From NCBI GenBank assembly GCA_947441615.1, contig CANEUH010000010.1, positions 1 through 64,000 on the forward strand: a stretch of DNA of 64,000 nt. The letters run 5' to 3'. Positions 33,723 through 42,635 of the stretch are shown in pieces. The notes below the pieces were generated by a model. That model was not told the DNA's origin. It ran no database searches and was given only the letters and a program-made list of their open reading frames with translations. The stretch is from Bacteriovoracaceae bacterium. Its GTDB lineage: Bacteria; Bdellovibrionota; Bacteriovoracia; Bacteriovoracales; Bacteriovoracaceae. Each line of letters opens with the position of its first letter. Positions within the stretch are counted from its first letter, which is position 1. The position numbers were made by a program, and so were the translations under genes.

Positions 33723-35646
33723 CAAATAACTCCCAGATAGCATTTTCTACATCTTTTGATTTTGGTAAAACCTGCTTCTCTAGATAAGTACTAGCTGGAA
33801 GAGGCAATGGTTTCGCGTTTAATACTTTTGAATGGAAAGTGACTTCACTTGAAAGGATTTTAGAAAGTTCACTTAATAGAGAGTCCGAAAGACTATGAAC
33901 CGGAGTTCCTTCTTCAAGGAAAAGGATCTTCTTCGTTTTTCTCACGGACTCAGAAATTTCATGAATGAGATTAGGGCCATTGAGATCTAATGGATAAAAG
34001 ACATCGAGATAAACCTCTTCATCGGAAAAGTTTTTCATTAGTGGCTCTAAACTGAGTCCCATTGATCCAAGAGAAACAACAGTAATATCCGAACCTTCCA
34101 GGGAGCGGAGTCTAGAGTAAGGGAATTTGTCAGCTGATTCATAGAGCTCATAAAGGTCTGGGACTTTTTTGAAGGGATCCTGAGAATAAAGAAGCTTATG
34201 CTCAAAAACAATTGATGGATGCTGAGCATGGGAAGCAAGCGTGTTGTAGAACTTGAACGCATCAACTCTTGGGTGAAACACAAAAAAACCAAGATCAGGA
34301 ATACCCAGAAAATGTTTTTCAATACATTGGCTATGGGTCGCCCCATACCCTCTTCCGCCACCCATTGGGGTTCTAATAATCAAGGGAGCTTTAACAAGTT
34401 TCCCGAACATTCTCTTCATTTTGGCGGCATGATTTAAAATTTGATCAAAGGCCAATGCCAGAAAATCACCAAACATAATTTCAGAAAAAACGAGACGCCC
34501 AGTTGTCGATGCTCCTAGAGAGATCCCGATAAGACTAGGCTCACTGATGGGCATATTGAGAACTCTTCCCTCAAATTGACTTGATAGTCCCTTAGACGCC
34601 TTAAAAGCTCCTCCGTATGGGTCTTTTACGTCCTCGCCTAAAAACAATGCTTCTGGGTTAGTTGTAAAAATTTGATGGAAAGCTTTATTAATTTCTTTAA
34701 GTTGAGTTGTCTGGTTCTCAACTGGGTTCATTTTATTTTCTGAGAATTGACCTTTAGCTGATTTATCCATTTCTAAAATAATTGAATCAGGTGTTTCAAG
34801 TGCCTTCTGAATCACTTGGTCAACGTAGAGATCAAATTCTTTAATTTCTTTTTCAATTTCTGGAGATAATGATTTTAAAAATTTATTTAAAGAATCCTTA
34901 TCTTTTGCCTCATTAATTTCATTCGGATCACGTTGATCGTCACCCTTTGAATGAGGGTTAAGTCTATAGGTCTGAACCTCAATTAATGCAGGTCTTGAAT
35001 GATTTCTTACAAAACTAACCGCCATGCCCATTTGCTCAATTAATGTTTCTGGTTCATTCGTGGAGCCACAAAAATAATCAACACCAAAGGCCCGGGCTCG
35101 GTCTGCAATAGTCCCAGAAAGAGTTTCATGCTGGGAAGTTGATTGAGAGTAAAAATTATTTTCTACAACAATGAGATGAGGGAGGTTGTGCTTAGAAATG
35201 AAATTCAGTGTTTCATATATCACACCCTGACCGAGGGTTCCGTCACCAATAAATGAAATAGCGATCTTATGATTATTTGCAATTTTATTTGATAGGGCAA
35301 CACCAGCGGCCGTCGGAACCATTCCACCCTGAATACCAGATGAATAAAATCCATCTCTATGGATATGCTGGCTACCACCAAAACCCTGGTTAACTCCGTG
35401 AGGTTTTCCTAAAATTTCTGCAATAAGTCCTTCATAATCTTTGTAAATGGCCAGGTAGTGCCCGTGGCACCGGTGATTAGAAACAACCACGTCACCAGAA
35501 GAAAGATGAGAAGCAAGAGAGATACCAGAAAATTCTTGGCCCACACAAGTATGGATGGTACCACCCACAAGTCCCTGTCCAAAAAGATCTAAAAGGGATT
35601 GTTCAACTTTTCTAATCTTATAGGCCAATAAATATGAGTCTTTCAT
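33715..35646 (-). CDS. Fused E1 alpha-beta of a 2-oxoacid dehydrogenase
   Basis: This 643-residue thiamine-diphosphate enzyme decarboxylates a 2-oxoacid and acylates the lipoyl group of E2. The first half is E1-alpha: TPP motif GDG at 134-136 ending in ENN at 162-164, preceded by SGIQGGMVPTAAGVALS. The second half, from about 315, is E1-beta (LFLGEDVKDPYGGAF, SEPSLIGISLGASTTG, RTPMGGGRGYGATHSQ). Fusion of the two chains is seen in some branched-chain and pyruvate-type enzymes. The 2-oxoacid cannot be read from sequence. The gene lies 2 bp after the ACP gene and overlaps E2 by 8 nt, so all are likely translated together. Confidence 0.9.
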   Translation of the reverse strand: MKDSYLLAYKIRKVEQSLLDLFGQGLVGGTIHTCVGQEFSGISLASHLSSGDVVVSNHRCHGHYLAIYKDYEGLIAEILGKPHGVNQGFGGSQHIHRDGFYSSGIQGGMVPTAAGVALSNKIANNHKIAISFIGDGTLGQGVIYETLNFISKHNLPHLIVVENNFYSQSTSQHETLSGTIADRARAFGVDYFCGSTNEPETLIEQMGMAVSFVRNHSRPALIEVQTYRLNPHSKGDDQRDPNEINEAKDKDSLNKFLKSLSPEIEKEIKEFDLYVDQVIQKALETPDSIILEMDKSAKGQFSENKMNPVENQTTQLKEINKAFHQIFTTNPEALFLGEDVKDPYGGAFKASKGLSSQFEGRVLNMPISEPSLIGISLGASTTGRLVFSEIMFGDFLALAFDQILNHAAKMKRMFGKLVKAPLIIRTPMGGGRGYGATHSQCIEKHFLGIPDLGFFVFHPRVDAFKFYNTLASHAQHPSIVFEHKLLYSQDPFKKVPDLYELYESADKFPYSRLRSLEGSDITVVSLGSMGLSLEPLMKNFSDEEVYLDVFYPLDLNGPNLIHEISESVRKTKKILFLEEGTPVHSLSDSLLSELSKILSSEVTFHSKVLNAKPLPLPASTYLEKQVLPKSKDVENAIWELFDE

Positions 35647-35648
35647 TA

Positions 35649-35888
35649 TTAATTTAATCTCGATTGAATTTCTGTAAGAATATTGTCCACAGACGTTAAA
35701 ACCGCTGCAGTTGCCCCATCAAAACGAAACCCAAAGGTTTTTTCAATTTCAACCAATAGAGTTATGTGGTGCATGGAATCCCAGTATCCAAAATTTTCAC
35801 GAGAGAGATCCTTATTAAAATGGAACTCCTCATCGAAGACCTTGGTAAAACAAGTATGAATTTTTTCTAAAATTTGATCTTCGTTCAT
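35649..35888 (-). CDS. Acyl carrier protein
   Basis: The 79-residue acidic protein is a carrier domain. The phosphopantetheine serine is Ser38 in YWDSMHH, in place of the usual DSL. Surrounding helices fit the ACP fold (EDQILEKIHTCFTKVF, HITLLVEIEKTFGF, LTSVDNILTEIQ). It is not the housekeeping fatty-acid ACP, because it lies between a membrane O-acyltransferase pair and an E1/E2 pair. By analogy with DltC it would carry the group that is exported. It overlaps the preceding SGNH-like gene by 4 nt. Confidence 0.88.
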   Translation of the reverse strand: MNEDQILEKIHTCFTKVFDEEFHFNKDLSRENFGYWDSMHHITLLVEIEKTFGFRFDGATAAVLTSVDNILTEIQSRLN

Positions 35889-36835
35889 TTTTGACTCCAG
35901 ATTTCTTCTAAGATGATTTTTGAAAATTTACGAGTTGGGTGTGTTGAATTACCGAAATATTCTTTGGTATTAAAATCTTTAACTTTTTCAGTGGTAAAAT
36001 CGTGAAAAGCATCAAAGATTCCGTGAGCAGTATTCTTATATAGATGAAATGACTCCCTCATGTGAGAGTCCGACATTATTTTGTTGTAGTGATCAATAGA
36101 AAGCGGTGCTGAAAGAACAACCAATTTAATACCTGAATCTCGACACTCCTCTTGGATATTTTTTAAAAGTTGTACTCTGTTTTCATCTAACTTCCAATTT
36201 TGATGAGAAAACTGAACGACTTCAATTGGACCTGTGCCATCTTTTTGAGGGATGTAGTTCCCGTGATCAAGATATTGATGACGAATTTCTCCAAATAAAT
36301 TGATAAGGATGACCCTAAATGTGTCTCTGAGAGCATCCAATGTAATATAGTTATTTGAGAAGATATCGGCCTTTACATAAGTATTCTTATTTTCAGCACC
36401 CAAAAAATCTTTAAGTGGAGAAGAATAGAGAATTTTATCGGTTTCATAATTTTTATCCAGATCAACAAAAGCAATCTGAAGAACAATCAATTTAGGCTTA
36501 AACTTAGACTTAATATGATTGATGATCGCCACATAATCTTCAGGAGTGGTGTGCTGGACGGCATAGTTAAAAGTCTTAAGTCCAGTTAGTTTTTCAAGAT
36601 CTTCAGTATGATATTTATGCGCAGTTGAACTTCCTATGATAAAAGCCTCGTAGGGACTCTTTGAGCTCTCTAGCATATAAAACTTATTATCTCGGGAGCT
36701 TGCAACAGCTTTTGTCTTAAAACCAAAAAGATTTATTCCAAGTTTATCATAAGGGTCAACGGCGACGACTAACCCATAGGCCAGGGAGAAAAGAAGAACA
36801 AAATAGAAAAAGAAAAGACGATTAAATTTTGTCAT
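35885..36835 (-). CDS. Membrane-anchored SGNH-like protein (DltD/AlgJ-like partner)
   Basis: The N-terminus has one transmembrane helix (about 5-27) with the rest predicted outside the membrane. The nucleophile-like block EAFIIGSSTAHKY (64-76) resembles block I of SGNH proteins. A C-terminal GNSTHPTRKFS (295-305) stands where the Asp-x-x-His block is expected, with Asn296 and His299, so the usual Asp is replaced. SGNH-like partners of MBOAT proteins (DltD, AlgJ/AlgX, PatB) act in moving acyl groups to polymers outside the inner membrane. It lies 1 bp from the MBOAT gene and overlaps the ACP gene. Confidence 0.7.
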   Translation of the reverse strand: MTKFNRLFFFYFVLLFSLAYGLVVAVDPYDKLGINLFGFKTKAVASSRDNKFYMLESSKSPYEAFIIGSSTAHKYHTEDLEKLTGLKTFNYAVQHTTPEDYVAIINHIKSKFKPKLIVLQIAFVDLDKNYETDKILYSSPLKDFLGAENKNTYVKADIFSNNYITLDALRDTFRVILINLFGEIRHQYLDHGNYIPQKDGTGPIEVVQFSHQNWKLDENRVQLLKNIQEECRDSGIKLVVLSAPLSIDHYNKIMSDSHMRESFHLYKNTAHGIFDAFHDFTTEKVKDFNTKEYFGNSTHPTRKFSKIILEEIWSQK

Positions 36836-36836
36836 A

Positions 36837-38288
36837 TTAAAAATTAAAGTAAATAAATTCGGTTAATCTATTAAGTCCAAAAATACATAATACAAACATC
36901 ACTGAACTTAGGATAGCTAACTGATGAGTGGGCTTGAATGTTTGTGAATACTCAAAAGAGTTTTTAAATTTTTTAACCAAAATCAAACTCAAAATAATTA
37001 ATCCAAGATGCAAATTCTCATCATTAATCATTCGAGGACCGTATTTAATGCCAACTGAATTCATAAACTCAGTGGATAAAATTCCTTTAGGCATTTGAAA
37101 TCCAGAGAAACCAAACATCCCTTTATAAATTTTTAAAGCACTACCGACGGTCTTAGCTCTAAACATGGTGAAGCACATGGAAACAAATATAAAAGTCACG
37201 GGCCAAGAGATATAGGTAGGAAGTTTAATTTTATATTTTTTCCAGTTGTGATGAACAACGATAGCTGCACCGTGAAGGACACCAAAGATTACAAAGGTCC
37301 AAGCAGCTCCATGCCAAAGGCCTGCAATCGTCATGGCAAGAAACATTGAAAGCATCATATAAGGGAAAGTCATTTTAGGCATCGATCTCACGATCGGAGT
37401 AAAAATATAGGCGGTAATAAAATTTGTTAAGGTTATATGCCAGCGGGACCAGAAATCGACGATATTGGTAGATTTATAAGGAGATTTAAAATTGGCGGGA
37501 ATCTTTATGTTAAACATCGCTCCAAGACCAATTGCCATATCCGAGTAACCACTGAAATCAAAGTATATCTGGAATGCGTACGCTAGACATGTACCCCAAG
37601 CAGAAAAGAAATGAAGATCTCCAACCTTATTGAAGCCCTCACTAGCGAACGGAGCAAAGGTATCTGCGATAATGACTTTTTTAAATAGGCCTAAAATAAA
37701 AATGAAGATACCAAGTGAAAGGGCTTCTGGACGGAAACTTTTATTATCCTTACTTTGGAATTGAGGAATAATGTCTTTATAGTGAACGATTGGGCCAGCA
37801 ACGAGTTGAGGGAAAAATGTCACAAAGAGGCCATAATCGATAAACTTATTTTCTTTCGCCTGTCCAGTATAGACGTCGATCACAAAAGCAAGCTGCTGAA
37901 GAGTGAAAAATGAAATCCCAAGTGGTAACACAATTTTTAAAAGACCAATTTCAGATCCAAAAACCCAATTAATATTTTCAATAAAGAAATCCATGTATTT
38001 AAAAAAACATAGAAGACCAATATTAAAAACGATCGCCAGGTAGAATAAGGCCTTTCGTTTTGACGGAACCTTTACCTTGATTAAAAAATCAGAAATAAAG
38101 TAATTCACGAGAATCGAAGTAAGAATTAAAATGGAATATTTAACGTTTCCAAAAGCGTAAAAGAACAAGGAAGTAAAAAAGAGCCAATATTTGGCCTCAG
38201 TTATTTTTTGAAATTTTAATAACAAAAAATAAGTCATCACCGTTACCGGCAGAAAGGCAAAAATGAAGATATAAGAATTAAAAAGCAT
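36837..38288 (-). CDS. MBOAT-family membrane O-acyltransferase (AlgI/DltB-like)
   Basis: The 483-residue protein has about ten transmembrane segments. The family signature includes SPYKSTNIVDFWSRWHITLTNF (269-290) and the catalytic histidine His326 in AGLWHGAAWTF, followed by FGVLHG. The region YFDFSGYSDMAIGLGAMFNI is strongly conserved in AlgI and DltB. Such proteins pass an acyl group from a cytoplasmic donor to an acceptor on the outer side of the inner membrane. It is the first gene of the operon and sets its role as envelope acylation. The acceptor polymer or lipid is unknown. Confidence 0.92.
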   Translation of the reverse strand: MLFNSYIFIFAFLPVTVMTYFLLLKFQKITEAKYWLFFTSLFFYAFGNVKYSILILTSILVNYFISDFLIKVKVPSKRKALFYLAIVFNIGLLCFFKYMDFFIENINWVFGSEIGLLKIVLPLGISFFTLQQLAFVIDVYTGQAKENKFIDYGLFVTFFPQLVAGPIVHYKDIIPQFQSKDNKSFRPEALSLGIFIFILGLFKKVIIADTFAPFASEGFNKVGDLHFFSAWGTCLAYAFQIYFDFSGYSDMAIGLGAMFNIKIPANFKSPYKSTNIVDFWSRWHITLTNFITAYIFTPIVRSMPKMTFPYMMLSMFLAMTIAGLWHGAAWTFVIFGVLHGAAIVVHHNWKKYKIKLPTYISWPVTFIFVSMCFTMFRAKTVGSALKIYKGMFGFSGFQMPKGILSTEFMNSVGIKYGPRMINDENLHLGLIILSLILVKKFKNSFEYSQTFKPTHQLAILSSVMFVLCIFGLNRLTEFIYFNF

Positions 38289-38362
38289 GGCAGAAAGTTA
38301 ACATGAAGTATCAAGCTTTGACTATGATTTATTCAAAAATTGAAGCCAATATTCTTGTAGAA

Positions 38363-39055
38363 CTATTGAATAGACTTCTTTGTCATTTTATTAAAATTTA
38401 ACCATATTTGAGACTTCAATAGATCTAAATCGATTTGTAAGAAATGTGACGCTCGAAGATAAATTTCTTGAATATCCAGATGCTTTTGCTCGTCAGTTTC
38501 AAGAAATAGTTTATCTAACGGAATACTCGGGAGTAGATCCCTGACTTGTTGGGAATTATCAACCGAGAGACCAAAAGAGAAATAACAATCAGGGTGAAGC
38601 CTTAAAAGTTCCCTGACGAGGGTTTCATTTCCCCTAAAATCATGGAAAATCCAGGGACTTTTAGGCCTATATTCTTTTAACATTTGTAAAAAATCAGATC
38701 CCGCTTTCACACTATGAATGATTAACGGGAGATGAAATTTCTCTGACAGCTCAAGATGCCATTGGAACAACTTTTTTTGCTCATCTAAGAATTCTGGGTA
38801 AGCGCGATCAATACCAGTCTCACCCACCCCCCAAAGAAGCCCCTTAGAAACTAATTTCTCAATTTGGGACTTAAGGGATTCTATTTCTAATGTTGAATGG
38901 TCCTCAAGCCACCAAGGGTGAATCCCGGCGGAAGTGAAATCTTTAAATAATTGATCCGATATTATTTCCTGGAAGGAAAGGGAACCAACACTCACAAAAT
39001 CAGATTTTTGATCTCGTCTGTGAGTGTGAATATCTAGAAAAGGAAGCGCCTCCAA
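38363..39055 (-). CDS. TatD-family metal-dependent hydrolase
   Basis: The protein has the TatD/amidohydrolase metal sites: DIHTHR near the N-terminus, GVGETGID (metal-bridging Glu), LPLIIHSVKAG and LFLETDEQ at the end of the barrel. At 230 residues it is shorter than typical TatD (about 260), mainly because the C-terminus is cut short. The frame has no ATG before the metal motif, so a TTG at 39055 is used; it lies 2 bp after the upstream gene. Family members are 3'-5' DNases or RNases, but a specific substrate is not evident. Confidence 0.8.
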   Translation of the reverse strand: MEALPFLDIHTHRRDQKSDFVSVGSLSFQEIISDQLFKDFTSAGIHPWWLEDHSTLEIESLKSQIEKLVSKGLLWGVGETGIDRAYPEFLDEQKKLFQWHLELSEKFHLPLIIHSVKAGSDFLQMLKEYRPKSPWIFHDFRGNETLVRELLRLHPDCYFSFGLSVDNSQQVRDLLPSIPLDKLFLETDEQKHLDIQEIYLRASHFLQIDLDLLKSQIWLNFNKMTKKSIQ

Positions 39056-39057
39056 AG

Positions 39058-39360
39058 TTAGTAGCAGAAAATACTATGGTTAACACTTATAATGCGGTCA
39101 TTCATCCTTCTAGGGAAAATTGTTCTAAAAGAATTAAAATTTCCCGGGATGTTGTCAAAAAAATACTCTGAATCTCTTTGTCCACTTTGGTAATTTAAAA
39201 AGACAAAACCAGAACAATTCACAAATTGAGGTGTGTGATTCCAGATTGATACCTGAACGTTATATCCAGTAGAATAAACATGAGGAAAGATCAGCGAGTC
39301 CTTTGCAGAAAATGCAAAAGAGGAAATCATCAGCCCAAATAAAATGATCCATTTTTTCAT
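39058..39360 (-). CDS. Small secreted protein of unknown function
   Basis: The 100-residue product has a signal peptide (MKKWIILFGLMISSFAFSA) and a strong AAGGAG site 8 nt before the ATG. The mature part has two cysteines (FVNCSGF and SIFCY at the C-terminus) that could form a disulfide, and is beta-rich (YNVQVSIWNHT, CSGFVFLNYQ). It is cotranscribed with the TatD-like gene, 2 bp downstream. No family is recognised. Confidence 0.6.
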   Translation of the reverse strand: MKKWIILFGLMISSFAFSAKDSLIFPHVYSTGYNVQVSIWNHTPQFVNCSGFVFLNYQSGQRDSEYFFDNIPGNFNSFRTIFPRRMNDRIISVNHSIFCY

Positions 39361-39437
39361 AGGAAAACTCCTTTTCTTTTGATTAAACCAATGGAAAGTT
39401 AAAGAGTCTAGAAACTATAAAGACGCACGGAGCCAAA

Positions 39438-40067
39438 ATGATCCCTCAGGATATAGAAAAATATTGTATTGAGCATTCAACGCGCCCGAGCTCAGCGGTT
39501 AGCGAGTTAGGAGATTTTACAAAAAATAAAATCCACGGAAGTCACATGCTCATTGGAGAGCTCGAGGCCTCGATCCTCGCCTTTCTTATAAAACTAGGCC
39601 ATGTAAAAAAAATTTTGGAACTAGGAACCTATACGGGCTATTCAGCCCTGGCGATGGCCGAGCAATTACCAGAAGACGGGGAAATTATCACAATCGATAT
39701 TAACCCTCATACTACTGCGACTGCTAAAACTTATTGGGATAAATCCCCTCATGGTAAAAAAATCACGCAAATTCTTAAACCAGGAATGGAGGCCCTCCAA
39801 TCAATTAATGATCAATTTGATCTTATTTTCATTGATGCAGATAAAAATAATTACTCAAATTATCTTGATTGGTCACTTCTTCACCTTTCTCAGAACGGTT
39901 CAATAGTCATAGATAACACTCTCTGGTATGGAAAAGTATTAACTCCCGGTCTAGATAAACAAACGGACTCAATTATTTCGCATAATCTTAAGGCAAAAAA
40001 TCTTGAGGGTTATACCAAAGTTCTTCTTCCTATACGGGATGGAATGTTTTTAATAACACGCTCATAA
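39438..40067 (+). CDS. COMT-type O-methyltransferase
   Basis: The 209-residue protein matches the cation-dependent O-methyltransferase family (Methyltransf_3). Motifs are SAM-binding ILELGTYTGYSALAMAE, the acidic IITIDINPHT, the metal-binding LIFIDADKNNYSNYL and the substrate region SIVIDNTLWYGKV. Metal ligands are the Asp of IDADK and the Asp-Asn of VIDNT. Family members methylate catechol-like hydroxyls, but bacterial homologues are broad. It is divergent from the 39058-39360 gene. Confidence 0.87.
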   Translation: MIPQDIEKYCIEHSTRPSSAVSELGDFTKNKIHGSHMLIGELEASILAFLIKLGHVKKILELGTYTGYSALAMAEQLPEDGEIITIDINPHTTATAKTYWDKSPHGKKITQILKPGMEALQSINDQFDLIFIDADKNNYSNYLDWSLLHLSQNGSIVIDNTLWYGKVLTPGLDKQTDSIISHNLKAKNLEGYTKVLLPIRDGMFLITRS

Positions 40068-40141
40068 GATTAACCTAATTTTTCTACAGATCATTTTCAA
40101 TCGGCCCTGAACACCTTCTAATTTAATGACTGGAGGTTCCG

Positions 40142-40543
40142 ATGAAAATATCCGAGTTTTTAGTCGTCGTTATTGCTGCTGTTTTATTTTTATTTCCCAT
40201 CATAAAAGAAGAGAAACAATTAGTACGTCAAGAACAAGAGGAAGATATTCGTCAACCCTCCGGAATCAATTCAAAAATATTTAAGGTCGTCTACGAAGTG
40301 CCATCCCCAAATGAGGAAGATCTCGCCGATATCTTTTGGCTTAGATATGCCGCAGAGGTGGCGATAGATTCAGGAACTCCCTACTTTAATATTATAAAGC
40401 AATCAATAAGGAAAAACTTTAGTCCAAGACATAAAGTAAATCTCACAACCATTGAAGGCCTCATTGAACTCGAATATGATCCAATGAAAGCCGAATATGA
40501 TGCGCACGAGATTGAGAGTTTATTTATTGTTAACTCTATTTAA
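40142..40543 (+). CDS. Membrane-anchored small protein of unknown function
   Basis: The 133-residue product has one N-terminal hydrophobic segment (ISEFLVVVIAAVLFLFPII) that is either an uncleaved signal or a membrane anchor. The rest is soluble. The stretch FWLRYAAEVAIDSGTPYFNII with the later YDAHEI loosely recalls small envelope proteins that carry an LRxAE-GxxYF pattern, but this is not firm. A GGAGG site precedes the ATG. It overlaps the convergent PAP2-like gene by 24 bp. Confidence 0.55.
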   Translation: MKISEFLVVVIAAVLFLFPIIKEEKQLVRQEQEEDIRQPSGINSKIFKVVYEVPSPNEEDLADIFWLRYAAEVAIDSGTPYFNIIKQSIRKNFSPRHKVNLTTIEGLIELEYDPMKAEYDAHEIESLFIVNSI

Positions 40544-41155
40544 AGCAGGCCCCAGGACTCCCCATGTTCTGTCATAGATTTCAATCGTTACAAAAGCGAC
40601 AAACGCTCCACCGAGGGCATCATAGAGATAGTGTTGGCCAATTGCTATAGCCGAATAACTAATCAAGAGAGCGATAAAAGAAAAAATAATATATAGCCGA
40701 GGATGTTGTCTTACTGCAAGGGCAGCAATGAGTGAAGTACTCACGTGAGTACTTGGAAAACAATTAAAAGGCTTATCTGCTGAAAATAATAGTTCGAAAG
40801 CAAGTTTGGTGACTGAATCTACTCCACTCATGGGGACAGGAACTCTATCAATAGTGCTTGGGAACAGGAAGAAGATAACATTTGTAATAATAGTGAGAAT
40901 AAAAAAGAGCTGAAGGTAATGAAGATGAAGGTTTATTCTTCTTAAATAGAAAAACATAAAAACTGGTAAAAGATAAGCCGCGAGGTAAATATAAATCCAA
41001 TAAGGAGAAAATGGTATGGCCAAGTCATATGGAGTTTGAGGAATGTGCCAAAGATTAAAGAAGTAAAAATTATTATTAAAGAGATAGAGGGCCGCATAAA
41101 TACCAAGCGCAGCTAGCAAAAATCTCACATCTCTAAATGTCGAAATCTTATTCAT
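40520..41155 (-). CDS. PAP2-superfamily membrane phosphatase, inositol phosphorylceramide synthase-like
   Basis: The 211-residue protein has about six transmembrane segments and two of the PAP2 catalytic motifs: CFPSTHVSTS (about 133-142) and SAIAIGQHYLYDALGG (about 168-183), giving His and Asp of the active site. The lack of an obvious KxxxxxxRP motif and the motif style are closest to the PAP2-like group that includes inositol phosphorylceramide synthase. It may transfer or remove a phosphate-linked head group on a lipid. An AAAGGA site precedes the ATG. Confidence 0.78.
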   Translation of the reverse strand: MNKISTFRDVRFLLAALGIYAALYLFNNNFYFFNLWHIPQTPYDLAIPFSPYWIYIYLAAYLLPVFMFFYLRRINLHLHYLQLFFILTIITNVIFFLFPSTIDRVPVPMSGVDSVTKLAFELLFSADKPFNCFPSTHVSTSLIAALAVRQHPRLYIIFSFIALLISYSAIAIGQHYLYDALGGAFVAFVTIEIYDRTWGVLGPALNRVNNK

Positions 41156-41223
41156 TGTTTAATCCTTTTACACTTTTGCAAAGTTTACTCTCTTAACTTA
41201 TTTACAGATAAATCGTTGTAAAA

Positions 41224-41988
41224 ATGACTTACCATGTGTCTATGAAACAAACAGTTACCTTTATTCCCGGAATGTTTAGCCCTTTTATCAACACATTCTT
41301 GGGAACTTACTTCATCGATCAAATGGAATACCTAGATCACAAAAAGATCGAATACGGCCTCATGCCTGTCCATACTGAAGGCAATCTAAGCAAAAACGCC
41401 GCCATCATAAAAAAGAGTGTCGAAAATCAATCCAACCTTATAGCTTTTTGCCACTCAAAAGGTGGAATCGATCTCTTGGAGGCACTGATTAAATACCCGG
41501 AATTAAGGGGGAAATTTCAAAAAATCATTTTCATGCAATGCCCGTTCTTTGGCACTCCAATTGCAGATATTGCTGTAACTAATCAAGTTTCTTCTCATAT
41601 AACTAGGCTCCTACTAGGAGGATTATTTGGTGGGGACATACATGCCATTAGTGAACTGACACAATTAAAGCGGCAGGACTATATGAATAAACATAGAAAA
41701 GAAATTGATCAGATTTTAAATGACATAGATATTCTATGCATCGGTAGCTCAAAACAACCAGAGCCTGGTCGATTTGATTCAATCCTAAAAATTCCAAGAG
41801 ACCTCATGAGATATGCTTTTTCACGTCCTAATGATGGAATGATCCCAACAGACAGTGCCTTTATTCCTGGTGCTAATAAATTTATTTTTAGTGATTTAGA
41901 TCACGCCTCAGCAGTCATAAGATTAACTCCACAAAACTTTGATAGGAAGAGTTTTAGTCAAAATATTTTTGAAGGGAGACTTCTATGA
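41224..41988 (+). CDS. Lipase-like alpha/beta hydrolase
   Basis: The 254-residue protein has a hydrolase-like core: FIPGMFSPFINTFLG at the N-terminus, the nucleophile elbow FCHSKGGIDLL (His-Ser-Lys-Gly-Gly) at about 80-90, and a later DLDHASAV histidine near the C-terminus. It resembles PGAP1-like or triacylglycerol lipases. There is no signal peptide, so it is cytoplasmic. The start may be Met1 or Met7. It is the first gene of a coupled trio with the two hydroxylases (overlaps 4 nt), which suggests a lipid substrate. Confidence 0.7.
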   Translation: MTYHVSMKQTVTFIPGMFSPFINTFLGTYFIDQMEYLDHKKIEYGLMPVHTEGNLSKNAAIIKKSVENQSNLIAFCHSKGGIDLLEALIKYPELRGKFQKIIFMQCPFFGTPIADIAVTNQVSSHITRLLLGGLFGGDIHAISELTQLKRQDYMNKHRKEIDQILNDIDILCIGSSKQPEPGRFDSILKIPRDLMRYAFSRPNDGMIPTDSAFIPGANKFIFSDLDHASAVIRLTPQNFDRKSFSQNIFEGRLL

Positions 41989-42635
41989 GTTCAAAGTACA
42001 TTGTTACTGATCATAGGCTTGTACTTAAACTCTTTGCCTCTAAAAATCCATGGTCAGTCCTTATATATCTTGTTCCTTTAGAAATGATTCTTCTCTTTCT
42101 CATGAAAGAAGAAGGAATAAGACCTCTAAGATTGATCGGATCCATTCCTTTGGCCCTCCTCTACTGGAGTCTCATTGAATATATGATTCATCGCTTTTAC
42201 TTTCACTGGGTACCAAGAAATGAAATTCTTCGAGCAATTACCGGCTCTTTTCATCTTTATCATCATGAAAACCCAAAAGATCTAGAAGTGATCAACACCG
42301 GCTGGGTGACAGGAATTATTGGATCTATTTTTCATTTTTCTATTTTTAAATACGTCTTCCAACTTTCATACATTAGTGCACTTGAGATGACCTTTGGACT
42401 TCTTCTTGTCTTTTATTACTACGAGTGGATTCACTATCTCGTTCATCAAAAGGTATTTAAAAACCCAATCCTACGGTACCTACAAAATTTTCATCTTACT
42501 CATCACGTGAGTCCAAAAAAGAATTATGGTCAAATAACTCCTATTTGGGACTATCTTTTAGGAACGGTACGCGACAATCTCGACACGAAAGATCATCCTA
42601 GAATGCTCGCCTTTGTTAAAGGAGCAAAAAAGTGA
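41985..42635 (+). CDS. Di-iron fatty acid hydroxylase / sterol desaturase family protein (1)
   Basis: The 216-residue membrane protein has the histidine clusters of the fatty acid hydroxylase superfamily: EYMIHRFYFH, HLYHH, EWIHYLVH and HLTHH. The spacing is like fatty acid 2-hydroxylases that act on sphingolipid acyl chains (HRxxFH first box). Four hydrophobic segments flank the boxes. A GGGAG site lies before the ATG. It is translationally coupled on both sides. The substrate is inferred from family only. Confidence 0.85.
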   Translation: MSSKYIVTDHRLVLKLFASKNPWSVLIYLVPLEMILLFLMKEEGIRPLRLIGSIPLALLYWSLIEYMIHRFYFHWVPRNEILRAITGSFHLYHHENPKDLEVINTGWVTGIIGSIFHFSIFKYVFQLSYISALEMTFGLLLVFYYYEWIHYLVHQKVFKNPILRYLQNFHLTHHVSPKKNYGQITPIWDYLLGTVRDNLDTKDHPRMLAFVKGAKK

